A stretch of 57,628 nt of DNA from an uncultured Alphaproteobacteria bacterium (lineage in GTDB: Bacteria; Pseudomonadota; Alphaproteobacteria; RF32; CAG-239). The position numbers and the translations under genes are program-made. This document shows positions 26,696-34,042 of the stretch, in pieces (the first letter of the stretch is position 1; every line of letters begins with the position of its first letter). Location of the stretch: positions 1-57,628 of the forward strand of contig CALXZJ010000006.1 in the NCBI GenBank assembly GCA_944393235.1, in the 5' to 3' direction. The notes beneath the pieces are model-generated. The model was not told the DNA's origin, did not search any database, and saw only the letters and a list, made by a program, of their open reading frames with translations.

Positions 26696-27244
26696 TTATT
26701 CGGCATTGAGCCAACGTCGGAAGTAAATATATTCGGTTATTTCCAAAACACCGTATAAGATGATGTATAATCCGAGCAGGGTGCCGATGGTAACCGCGCC
26801 AATGCCCGGGTAATGCAAAATAAGGAATCCGAATATAATGCCCAACAGCCCAAGTGTTAAGCTCCAGCCCCACGGCAGTTCGATTTTGTGCAAACGATAC
26901 GCACTGACCAATTGCGCTGCGCCAACAGCCAAACACCATAAGGCAAAAATTATCGGCAATGTTGCCGCAGTAACGCCGATGTTGGTTACCAAAACAATGC
27001 CGATGATGATGTCTATGAGACCGACAAACATAAACCAACCGGAATCGAGGTTTAAGGAAGAGCCGATATAACCTGCACCGATAATAATCAGTCCGGCACC
27101 CAAGTATAAACTTAATGCAATCAAACTGGCAACCGGATTGAGCCACACATAAGCGCCGATAAGCAGCATTAAAATGCCGGCAAGTAAGTGCCATATGCCG
27201 ACACAGCATGGGGATTTTTCGGTTTTTATATTGATGTTTACCAT
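26696..27244 (-). CDS. HdeD/DUF308-family membrane protein
   Basis: Six hydrophobic segments are arranged in pairs (starting at about 19, 43, 70, 94, 126 and 150), with the family pattern of repeated LxGxLxLxxGxxxL helices (LAGILMLLIGAYVWLNPVAS, GLIDIIIGIVLV, LLGIIFGFLIL). HdeD in enteric bacteria supports acid resistance; relatives elsewhere have unknown roles. AGGAGAAAA precedes the start. The length of 182 residues is typical. It diverges from the BOF-domain gene. Confidence 0.88.
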   Translation of the reverse strand: MVNINIKTEKSPCCVGIWHLLAGILMLLIGAYVWLNPVASLIALSLYLGAGLIIIGAGYIGSSLNLDSGWFMFVGLIDIIIGIVLVTNIGVTAATLPIIFALWCLAVGAAQLVSAYRLHKIELPWGWSLTLGLLGIIFGFLILHYPGIGAVTIGTLLGLYIILYGVLEITEYIYFRRWLNAE

Positions 27245-27398
27245 AGTTTTTCTCCTATTATAATCGTTCTAAGGTAATATATAAGTTTTGTTGTCCGGTA
27301 TTTCCAGAGAGGGAAAATCTATCCTAAAGTTGAGCGTGATAACAGCCGTTAAATTATTATTTATTAAATGTTCAATAAAACAAATTGAGGAGGTTATG

Positions 27399-27779
27399 AT
27401 GAACAAAACAATAACGGCGTTAGCCGCGGCGTTGATGGTTTGTAGCGCGGGTGCAGCTATGGCAAAATGTGATTGTGCCGATTGCTATAAAAAACGAGGC
27501 GGTGGATTTATGGAAGGTGAGCCGCAAATTTCAACCGTGAAACAAGCAATGGATATGGCTGATGATTCCATGGTAACACTACAAGGAAAAATCGAAAAAA
27601 GAATAAAAAAAGACAAATATGTGTTTCAAGATGCAACCGGTACGATGACGGTTGAAATTGATAAGGATATTTGGAACGGGCAGACCGTGACACCGCAAGA
27701 TACGGTAACGATAGGCGGCGAGTTGGACAGAGACGGTCAACACACAAAACTTGATGTTGAATATCTGACCAAGAAATAA
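27399..27779 (+). CDS. BOF/NirD-YgiW-type periplasmic OB-fold protein
   Basis: A signal peptide (KTITALAAALMVCSAGAAMA) is followed by a cysteine-rich start (KCDCADCYKK) and a bacterial OB-fold (BOF) domain: TVKQAMDM, MVTLQGKIEKRIKKDKYVFQDATGTMTVEIDKDIW, VTIGGELDRD, LDVEYL. YgiW and YdeI of this family are linked to stress tolerance. I use the second of two adjacent ATGs (27399) because it is five bases from GAGGAGG (27387-27393). The three cysteines just after the signal peptide are unusual and might bind metal or form a disulfide. Confidence 0.85.
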   Translation: MNKTITALAAALMVCSAGAAMAKCDCADCYKKRGGGFMEGEPQISTVKQAMDMADDSMVTLQGKIEKRIKKDKYVFQDATGTMTVEIDKDIWNGQTVTPQDTVTIGGELDRDGQHTKLDVEYLTKK

Positions 27780-27790
27780 TTAAACTTGTT

Positions 27791-27819
27791 TTATACCGCC
27801 GTGTCATGCGGCGGTATAA
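27791..27819 (+). terminator. Terminator after BOF-domain gene
   Basis: TTATACCGCC (27791-27800) and GGCGGTATAA (27810-27819) form a ten-base stem with loop GTGTCATGC. The T-run is weak. Confidence 0.65.
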
Positions 27820-27871
27820 ATGAGATGTTTTGCAACCGAAAGTTTTGTTTTTTAAATTTTGTGATTTTTTC

Positions 27872-27899
27872 TTTACTTTTTTATTTTTGCCGATAAAAT
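27872..27899 (+). promoter_or_regulatory. Candidate promoter for the structured RNA
   Basis: TTTACT (27872-27877) and TAAAAT (27894-27899) are separated by 16 bases in a very T-rich stretch. They would start transcription near 27905, just before the first hairpin. Confidence 0.35.
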
Positions 27900-27904
27900 G
27901 GTTA

Positions 27905-28092
27905 ATGCAAACGGGAATTCCGTTTGTGGGATTCAACGTCCTTAAAAATACTACGACTTTTGGCAAGTGATTCCAGTGCTTGCCGGTATCCGGACGGATA
28001 TCGGTGAATAAGGTTTCCAAATAAGCCGAACCGTTTCGTAGTATACGGTCGTTGATGTCCGCCCGCTTTTGTATTAAAGTTGGGCATTTTTT
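27905..28092 (+). ncRNA. Candidate structured RNA with multibranch fold and own terminator
   Basis: This stretch between two genes is packed with pairing. A hairpin CAAACGG/CCGTTTG (27908-27914 and 27920-27926) opens it. A nine-base stem ATACTACGA/TCGTAGTAT (27948-27956 and 28036-28044) closes an 80-base region with three inner hairpins: GGCAAG/CTTGCC (27962-27967, 27979-27984), GGTATCC/GGATATC (27985-27991, 27996-28002, one wobble) and CGGT/ACCG (28002-28005, 28030-28033; shares one base with its neighbour). A terminator with T-run ends it at 28061-28092. No 6S, tmRNA, RNase P or SRP RNA signature is seen. A 61-codon minus-strand frame covers the same bases and is the main alternative. Confidence 0.45.
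28061..28092 (+). terminator. Terminator of the candidate RNA
   Basis: GCCC/GGGC (28061-28064, 28082-28085) with inner CTTT/AAAG (28066-28069, 28076-28079), then ATTTTTT. It stands upstream of the XRE gene, so it ends a transcript that begins before that gene. Confidence 0.6.
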
Positions 28093-28131
28093 ATGTTTGA
28101 AATAATATCATGGATAAGAAAGGGCAGATGG

Positions 28132-28602
28132 ATGTCAGAGATAAGTAAGCCGAATGTGCGTGGACGGATAGAGAGGAACGAGCCAAATCCGGTGGATGTG
28201 TATGCCGGGCAAAGGATGCGCCTGCGGCGGACGATGCTCAACATGAGCCAGCAGACATTGGCGCGTAAATTAGGGATAATGTTTCAGCAGGTACAAAAAT
28301 ATGAGAAAGGCGACAACCGTATCGGTTTTAGCCGGATGTGCGATATTGCCGATATCTTGGATACGTCACTTGATTATTTTCGGGAAGGAATGGATACAAG
28401 CATTGCAAAAAACAGTCCGATGCGTTTGGTTAATCCTGATGAAGAAGAAATCAGACAAAAGTATGACGATGATCCGTTGAAAAGTTCAGAAGCGATGACT
28501 TTGGTGAGCAATTATTATAAAATTCGTAATCGTAAAATTGCCAGATGTATTTTTGATTTGCTGCGCGATATGAGTGTGAGCAATTCTACCATGGCAGATT
28601 AA
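28132..28602 (+). CDS. XRE-family transcriptional regulator
   Basis: A Cro/C1-type helix-turn-helix spans about residues 23-80 (VYAGQRMRLRRTMLNMSQQTLARKLGIMFQQVQKYEKGDNRIGFSRM), the form common in alphaproteobacterial regulators with the opening PNPVDVY. The C-terminal half is helical and may dimerise. I use ATG 28132; an in-frame ATG at 28093 lies directly on the T-run of the upstream terminator and is not credible. The length is 156 residues. Its position right after a candidate regulatory RNA is notable but may be chance. Targets are unknown. Confidence 0.88.
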   Translation: MSEISKPNVRGRIERNEPNPVDVYAGQRMRLRRTMLNMSQQTLARKLGIMFQQVQKYEKGDNRIGFSRMCDIADILDTSLDYFREGMDTSIAKNSPMRLVNPDEEEIRQKYDDDPLKSSEAMTLVSNYYKIRNRKIARCIFDLLRDMSVSNSTMAD

Positions 28603-28627
28603 TGTTTGGGGTTTAAAAAAAAGAAAA

Positions 28628-28647
28628 CCCTGAAAAATTTTTCAGGG
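28628..28647 (-). terminator. Bidirectional terminator between XRE gene and small membrane gene
   Basis: CCCTGAAAAA (28628-28637) and TTTTTCAGGG (28638-28647) form a perfect palindrome. On the minus strand it is followed by TTTTCTTTTTTTT, a strong T-run for the gene at 28669. Confidence 0.8.
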
Positions 28648-28668
28648 CTTGGTTGAATGCATTTCAAA

Positions 28669-28935
28669 CTACATTGGTTGATTATATTTAAACGGATCTT
28701 CTTTTTCTTTACCCTCATAAACATCGGCGGCTTCATCAAAACGTTCGCCTAAACGGCTTTTTAATTTTCCGGCGCTGCTTTCGGTGTCGGTAATTTGTTT
28801 ACTGATTTCAGTGCTGGTGTTGGTGGTATAGCCTTTAATCCAGTTCCATTGATTTTCCGGTGTGATACCGTAGCCAAACCAAACAATCAAGACAACAACC
28901 GCAATTAAACCGAGAAGATAAATTAAAGCTTTCAT
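28669..28935 (-). CDS. Small single-helix membrane protein, unknown
   Basis: The 88-residue protein has one N-terminal membrane helix (residues 3-22, ALIYLLGLIAVVVLIVWFGY) and a polar, charged tail with a probable amphipathic or coiled helix (SKQITDTESSAGKLKSRLGERFDEAADVY). AAGGAGC precedes the start. It resembles small inner membrane proteins of unknown role and is a single-gene unit with its own terminator. Confidence 0.7.
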   Translation of the reverse strand: MKALIYLLGLIAVVVLIVWFGYGITPENQWNWIKGYTTNTSTEISKQITDTESSAGKLKSRLGERFDEAADVYEGKEKEDPFKYNQPM

Positions 28936-29075
28936 TTTAAGCTCCTTAAAAAGTTATGACCTATGGCATTAATTTAACGGCAATGTTTTAATAAGTGTTT
29001 AATTTGATGACGCTTAAATACCAAATTTATAAAATTAATGATTGCTTTCTTAATAAAATAGAACTAATGTATAGG

Positions 29076-29099
29076 CATATTGCACATAGCGGCAATATG
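29076..29099 (+). promoter_or_regulatory. Leader hairpin before small beta-barrel gene
   Basis: CATATTGC (29076-29083) pairs perfectly with GCAATATG (29092-29099) across the loop ACATAGCG, 30 bases before the start codon and 15 before the ribosome site. Its place suggests a stabilising or regulatory leader structure in an outer membrane protein message. Confidence 0.4.
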
Positions 29100-29129
29100 T
29101 GGACTTAACTTTTTAAAAGGATGTCAGTG

Positions 29130-29654
29130 ATGAAAAAAACGTTATTGTTGGCCGGTGTTGCCAGTTTGTTTGCTTACAATGCCAATGCTATGGAATTTAC
29201 ACCTTATGCCGGTGTTGATTACAACTATTCTTTTGTTGAACATGACTCTTCAATGGATGGCGTGATGGCAGATCATGCACATTCCGGTTCGGTTGTGTTG
29301 GGTACTAAAGTTTCGCCTTATGCCGGCGTTGAAGCTTTTTATCAGCTTTCCAAAAAGGAACATAAGGCTGATTATCGTTCACAAATCCAAGCTTACGGTA
29401 TGGATGTTCAGGGCTATTTGCCGCTTGGCTGCTATGGCGAATATGAGCTTATCGGTTCATTGGGTGCCGGTTGGTATGATGCCAAATATGATAAAGACAA
29501 CGACAGTGGTTGGGGATATCGTTTAGGTGCCGGTCTGCAATATAATATTGATGACAACTGGTCTGTCCGCGGTATGTATCGCCATGTTTGGGTTGATAAA
29601 AGCGTTTTGGACGACTTGGATGAAATTTCCGTTGGCGTGAGATACCACTTCTAA
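29130..29654 (+). CDS. Small outer membrane beta-barrel protein (OmpA/OMP_b-brl type)
   Basis: A signal peptide (KKTLLLAGVASLFAYNANA) is followed by an eight-strand-sized barrel with the usual pattern: FTPYAGVDYNYSF, SGSVVLGTKVSPYAGVEAFYQ, ELIGSLGAGWYDAKYD, GWGYRLGAGLQYNIDDNWSVRGMYRHVW, and the C-terminal strand ISVGVRYHF with final Phe. AAAAGG (29115-29120) fits ATG 29130 better than the ATG that follows it directly. At 174 residues it has no room for a periplasmic OmpA domain. Confidence 0.85.
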   Translation: MKKTLLLAGVASLFAYNANAMEFTPYAGVDYNYSFVEHDSSMDGVMADHAHSGSVVLGTKVSPYAGVEAFYQLSKKEHKADYRSQIQAYGMDVQGYLPLGCYGEYELIGSLGAGWYDAKYDKDNDSGWGYRLGAGLQYNIDDNWSVRGMYRHVWVDKSVLDDLDEISVGVRYHF

Positions 29655-29684
29655 TTTTGGAAATTTTGTTTTGTTTACAAAAAA

Positions 29685-29709
29685 ATCCGCCTTATTGGCG
29701 GGTTTTTTT
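29685..29709 (+). terminator. Terminator of the small beta-barrel gene
   Basis: ATCCGCC and GGCGGGT enclose TTATT, followed by a run of seven T. Confidence 0.88.
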
Positions 29710-29789
29710 ATGCAGGTGTTTTAGTGCTTGTAAATTTATAAATTATAACTTATTTTAAATTGTCTTTTTAAATTTTAGGAGGAGAAAAA

Positions 29790-31271
29790 ATGCAACGGCG
29801 TTGGACCCTGCTTTTGGGAATGACCTTCTTTCCGCTCATGGCACAAGCCGCGGAAATTACGGTTGATGAAACAAAAACTCAAAATCTGGAAATTAGTATT
29901 TATAATGATAATTTGGCATTGGTTAAAGATGTCCGTCGGGTTAATTTGAACCAAGGTGAAAATGCGCTCGCTTTTGAAAATGTCGCGACGCAAATTAAAC
30001 CGGAAAGCGCTTTGATCGTCGGCGACGGTATCAGCGTTTTGGAACAAAATTATGATTATGATTTGTTGACGACGGAAAATATTATTAACGGGCTTGTCGG
30101 GCAGCAGGTGAAAACAGTTATTGAGAATCCGACAACCGGAGAAAATATATTTAATCAGGCTAAAATTATCAGTGCTAATTATGGAGCACCCGTGTTGGAA
30201 TTTTCTTATGGTATAGAAACACGTTTTCCGGGAAGAATCGTCTTTGAAAAGCTGCCGGAAAATTTGCGCGGCAAGCCGACGTTGAGCGCAAAAATCATTA
30301 GTGCTTCTGCCGGTTTGAAAGATTTATCTTTGGCGTATTTAACCAATGATATTTCATGGAAAACAAATTATGTTGCTAAAGTTATTGACCAAAATAAGCT
30401 TGATTTGACAGGTTGGGTGACTATTAACAATCAATCAGGTGTTGATTATCGGCAAGCGCATGTACAGCTTATTGCCGGCGATGTTAATCAGGTGGCTCAA
30501 TATGGAATCGCACGTCCGGTTGCTAATCGCGTTATGCTGGCTAAAAGCACGGGTGTTGATATGGCCGTTGCCGAATCCGGCGCAGGTATGCCGCAGCAGA
30601 TTAGCGGTTATCATTTGTATTCTTTGCCGCAAAAAACAGATATTAAAGATAATCAAACCAAACAAGTTAGTTTGATTGAGAAAAACAATGTTTCATATTA
30701 TAAAGAAGGAAGATTGTCTTCGCCGTTGTATTTGAGCGGGAAGAATACGACTGATTTTGAAAAAAGGCATCCGGATATGTATTATGTGATGTTCAATAAT
30801 GAGGCTGATAATCTGGGGCTTCCGCTGCCGGCGGGTATTGTCCGTTTTTATGAAAATGATAAAAACGGCAGTATGCAGTTTATTGGTGAGAACAGCATTA
30901 ATCATGTGGCTAAAGGTGAAAAAATTGAATTAAACCTCGGAAAACTTTTTGATGTGTTTGTTGAAGGTAAAGTTACTAAAATATCGGACGTGTCGCGTAA
31001 TGAAATTAAAAAAATGTCTAACGGATGCGGCAGATATGAAATTGTTCGTGCATATGAGGCAGCAATTGTTTTTAGTAACGGCGCCGATGTACAACAAGAG
31101 GTACTCTTTACCCAAAGGCTTAATTCGCAGGGGGTTATAAAATCAGAAAGTATTCAAGGTAAGGCTGAAGATGCCAATACTTATCAATGGAGAATTAAGA
31201 TTCCGGCTAACGGGAAAATGTTGCTGACTTATACGGTAGAAGTTCCCAGCCAAGAACAATTGTGTGATTGA
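29790..31271 (+). CDS. DUF4139 domain protein, exported
   Basis: A signal peptide ends at AQAA near residue 21. The protein then shows the DUF4139 layout: an N-terminal strand domain (LEISIYNDNLALVKDVRRVNLNQGENALAFENVATQIKPES), a central LAYLTNDISWKTNYVAKV segment, and LDLTGWVTINNQSGVDYRQAHVQLIAGDVN, ending in strands (WRIKIPANGKMLLTYTVEVP). Function of the family is unknown; members are envelope or secreted proteins. AGGAGGAG lies upstream of ATG 29790. A good terminator follows the TGA stop. Confidence 0.88.
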   Translation: MQRRWTLLLGMTFFPLMAQAAEITVDETKTQNLEISIYNDNLALVKDVRRVNLNQGENALAFENVATQIKPESALIVGDGISVLEQNYDYDLLTTENIINGLVGQQVKTVIENPTTGENIFNQAKIISANYGAPVLEFSYGIETRFPGRIVFEKLPENLRGKPTLSAKIISASAGLKDLSLAYLTNDISWKTNYVAKVIDQNKLDLTGWVTINNQSGVDYRQAHVQLIAGDVNQVAQYGIARPVANRVMLAKSTGVDMAVAESGAGMPQQISGYHLYSLPQKTDIKDNQTKQVSLIEKNNVSYYKEGRLSSPLYLSGKNTTDFEKRHPDMYYVMFNNEADNLGLPLPAGIVRFYENDKNGSMQFIGENSINHVAKGEKIELNLGKLFDVFVEGKVTKISDVSRNEIKKMSNGCGRYEIVRAYEAAIVFSNGADVQQEVLFTQRLNSQGVIKSESIQGKAEDANTYQWRIKIPANGKMLLTYTVEVPSQEQLCD

Positions 31272-31316
31272 TAATAAGCATTTAAAGGTGCTTTGTAAAA
31301 TGCCTTTAGCATATAA

Positions 31317-31347
31317 AAACACTCCTGTTTTTTGCAGGAGTGTTTTT
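31317..31347 (+). terminator. Terminator between DUF4139 and DUF2934 genes
   Basis: AAACACTCCTG (31317-31327) pairs with CAGGAGTGTTT (31335-31345) and is T-rich on the plus side. It can act in both directions, 22 bases from the minus-strand stop. Confidence 0.85.
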
Positions 31348-31368
31348 CATATAAGATTAAAGCTTATA

Positions 31369-31590
31369 TTATTTTTTGCTGCTGGTTTTAGATGTGCTTT
31401 TGGAAGCTGTTTTCTTTGAAGAAGAGCTTGAAGAAGCACAAGTTTTTTTGCAGCATGATTTTTTGCTAGATTTCGAACAAGAAGAAAGTTGTTCTACAGC
31501 CATGGACCAGAATTTTTCATCTTGTCCAGACGGGCAGCCGGCATTTTGCCATAAATAGTAAGCTGCTTCCTTAATATAATTTTCGTTCAT
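31369..31590 (-). CDS. DUF2934 protein with Ser/Lys/Cys-rich tail
   Basis: The first 35 residues match the short DUF2934 motif (IKEAAYYLWQNAGCPSGQDEKFWSMAVEQL), found in many rhizobial and rhodospirillal small proteins. The rest is low-complexity: a cluster of cysteines (SSCSKS, SCCKKTC) and runs of serine and lysine. The start at 31590 follows GGAG by eight bases; a frame start at 31620 lacks a site. Function is unknown. The tail could bind metal or nucleic acid, but that is only a guess. Confidence 0.75.
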   Translation of the reverse strand: MNENYIKEAAYYLWQNAGCPSGQDEKFWSMAVEQLSSCSKSSKKSCCKKTCASSSSSSKKTASKSTSKTSSKK

Positions 31591-31772
31591 ATTGATACTC
31601 CAATAATAGGTTCTAAACAATGCTTAATATATATGCAAAAATTTTATCAGTCAATATTAAATACATACAAAATGTATAGTTATTTTCTTGCATTTAAATT
31701 GAGTTGCATTTATAGATATAAGTTGAGCGTTAAATGAGGTATTATTTTGACTATATCACAACAGGAGGTCTA

Positions 31773-33971
31773 ATGGAAAATTTATTATCTAAAGAAGAGA
31801 TGAATGCCGTTATTGACGGTAATCATGGCAATGTTTTTGCCGTACTCGGAATCCATCGCGATAAGGGCAGCAAAAATGTGTTTATCCGTACTTATCAACC
31901 ACATACAAAAGCTGTGGAACTTTTAGATGAAAATAACAATTCTTTAGGTATGATGACCTGTCTGGATGAAAGAGGTTTTTATCAAATCAATCTTGGCGTG
32001 CGTGATAATTTTAAATATCGTTTTCGCATTACGAATGATTTGGGCAATGTGTATGTTAAAGAGGATACTTATCGCTTTCAGCCGACGTTGGGTGATATAG
32101 ACGTTTATCTTTTTGCTGAAGGAAACCATCACGACATTTATAAAAAACTCGGTTCGCACGTTATGGAAATGGACGGCGTTAAAGGTGTGGGATTTGCCGT
32201 GTGGGCGCCAAACGCCAAGCGTGTTTCGGTGGTCGGAAATTTTAATGCGTGGGACGGTCGGGTTGACGTGATGCGCAAACATCCGACTTGCGGTATTTGG
32301 GATATTTTTATTCCGGGAATCGGTGAAGGCGAAGTTTATAAATATGAAATTAAAACTCAACAAGATTATATTTTGTGCAAATCCGATCCGGTTGCTTTTT
32401 ATGCCGAAAAGCGTCCGAAGACGGCTTCCATCGTGTATGATTTGAACCATTATAATTGGAATGATCGTGAGTGGATGACGTATCGGGAATCGTACAACAG
32501 TTTTGATAAACCAATATCAATTTATGAAGTGCATCTAGGCTCATGGCGACGCAAAGGTGAGCATGGTGAAGAGTATCTGACATATCGCGAATTTGCCGAT
32601 TATCTGGTGCCTTATGTGGTGAATATGGGCTTTACGCACGTTGAGTTTTTGCCTTTGTGCGAACATCCGCTGGATGCGTCGTGGGGTTACCAAGTGACCG
32701 GTTTGTTTGCACCGACATCGCGCTTTGGTACCCCGGATGATTTCAGGTATATGATAGATAAATTTCATCAGGCTAATATCGGCGTGATTATGGATTGGGT
32801 GCCTGCGCATTTCCCTAAAGACGGACACGGTTTGGTGGAGTTTGACGGCACACATTTGTATGAACATGCCGACCCGCGCAAAGGTGAACACAAAGATTGG
32901 GGAACCAAAATTTATAATTACGGTCGGACCGAGGTTTGCAATATTTTGTGCGCCAGCGCTTTATACTGGATGAAGGAATATCATATCGACGGGTTACGGG
33001 TGGATGCCGTGGCTTCCATGCTTTATCTTGATTATTCGCGCAAGCCCGGCGAGTGGATACCGAATCAATACGGTGGTAACGAAAACCTCGAGGCAATTTC
33101 ATTTTTGCGTAAAATGAATGAACTTGTATATGGCGAGAATCACGGCGTGTTGACTTGTGCCGAAGAATCTACCGCGTGGCCGATGGTATCGCGTCCGACA
33201 TCAATGGGCGGGCTTGGTTTCGGTTATAAATGGAATATGGGCTGGATGAATGACACTTTGCGTTATATAAGCCATGAACCGATACATCGCAAATATCATC
33301 ACGGGCTTTTGACTTTTGGTCTTTTATATGCGTTTAACGAGAATTTTATTTTGCCGATTTCACATGACGAAGTGGTGCACGGCAAAGGTTCCATGCTCGG
33401 CAAAATGCCGGGGGATGAGTGGCAAAAGTTTGCCAATTTGCGTGCTTATTACGGTTTTATGTGGACGCACCCGGGTAAGAAGCTTTTATTTATGGGCTGC
33501 GAGTTTGGGCAAGATTGGGAATGGAACGCCGAAGAAAGTTTGCGCTGGCATTTGCTGCAATATCCGATGTATAAGGGTATGCAAAACTGCGTGCGTGATT
33601 TGAATTTGATGTATAAAGGCAATGCGCCGCTGTATGAGGTGGATTTTGATTATCACGGATTTGAATGGATTGACCATTCGGATTGCGATGACAGCGTTAT
33701 CTCGTACATTCGCCGCGGGCATAACCCTGATGATTATTTGATTGTTGTCTGCAATTTTACACCGGTGGTGCGCCATAATTTCAGAATCGGGGTTAACGAA
33801 GCCTGCCGCTATCAGGAAATTTTTAACAGTGATGATAAAAACTACTGGGGAAGCGGTGTTAAAAATGAAGGGTTCTTGTATGCGCAAGGGCAGGGATGGA
33901 ATATGAAGCCGTTTTCTATTGAAGTCGTTTTGCCGCCGCTTTCGACAATTGTTATTAAACCAATCAGATAA
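31773..33971 (+). CDS. glgB: 1,4-alpha-glucan branching enzyme
   Basis: GlgB cuts alpha-1,4 chains and rejoins them as alpha-1,6 branches in glycogen. An N-terminal CBM48 region (about 5-225; [26 protein letters not shown]) leads into the GH13 barrel: [40 protein letters not shown] (nucleophile Asp411), CAEES (acid/base Glu464) and [10 protein letters not shown]. The all-beta C-terminal domain closes it. ATG 31773 has ACAGGAGG upstream. At 732 residues it matches E. coli GlgB. It heads a run of three alpha-glucan genes on one strand. Confidence 0.97.
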   Translation: MENLLSKEEMNAVIDGNHGNVFAVLGIHRDKGSKNVFIRTYQPHTKAVELLDENNNSLGMMTCLDERGFYQINLGVRDNFKYRFRITNDLGNVYVKEDTYRFQPTLGDIDVYLFAEGNHHDIYKKLGSHVMEMDGVKGVGFAVWAPNAKRVSVVGNFNAWDGRVDVMRKHPTCGIWDIFIPGIGEGEVYKYEIKTQQDYILCKSDPVAFYAEKRPKTASIVYDLNHYNWNDREWMTYRESYNSFDKPISIYEVHLGSWRRKGEHGEEYLTYREFADYLVPYVVNMGFTHVEFLPLCEHPLDASWGYQVTGLFAPTSRFGTPDDFRYMIDKFHQANIGVIMDWVPAHFPKDGHGLVEFDGTHLYEHADPRKGEHKDWGTKIYNYGRTEVCNILCASALYWMKEYHIDGLRVDAVASMLYLDYSRKPGEWIPNQYGGNENLEAISFLRKMNELVYGENHGVLTCAEESTAWPMVSRPTSMGGLGFGYKWNMGWMNDTLRYISHEPIHRKYHHGLLTFGLLYAFNENFILPISHDEVVHGKGSMLGKMPGDEWQKFANLRAYYGFMWTHPGKKLLFMGCEFGQDWEWNAEESLRWHLLQYPMYKGMQNCVRDLNLMYKGNAPLYEVDFDYHGFEWIDHSDCDDSVISYIRRGHNPDDYLIVVCNFTPVVRHNFRIGVNEACRYQEIFNSDDKNYWGSGVKNEGFLYAQGQGWNMKPFSIEVVLPPLSTIVIKPIR

Positions 33972-34042
33972 GATTGAATAATTTTTAATATTTTTATGTT
34001 ATTGATTTATTGAATGGAGAACGTGTGTTGAAAGGGGATTAA

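Noticed and set aside
27508..28020. A 170-codon minus-strand frame across the BOF gene end and the RNA candidate
   Set aside because: It crosses a real gene and a terminator and has low-complexity Phe/Lys stretches.
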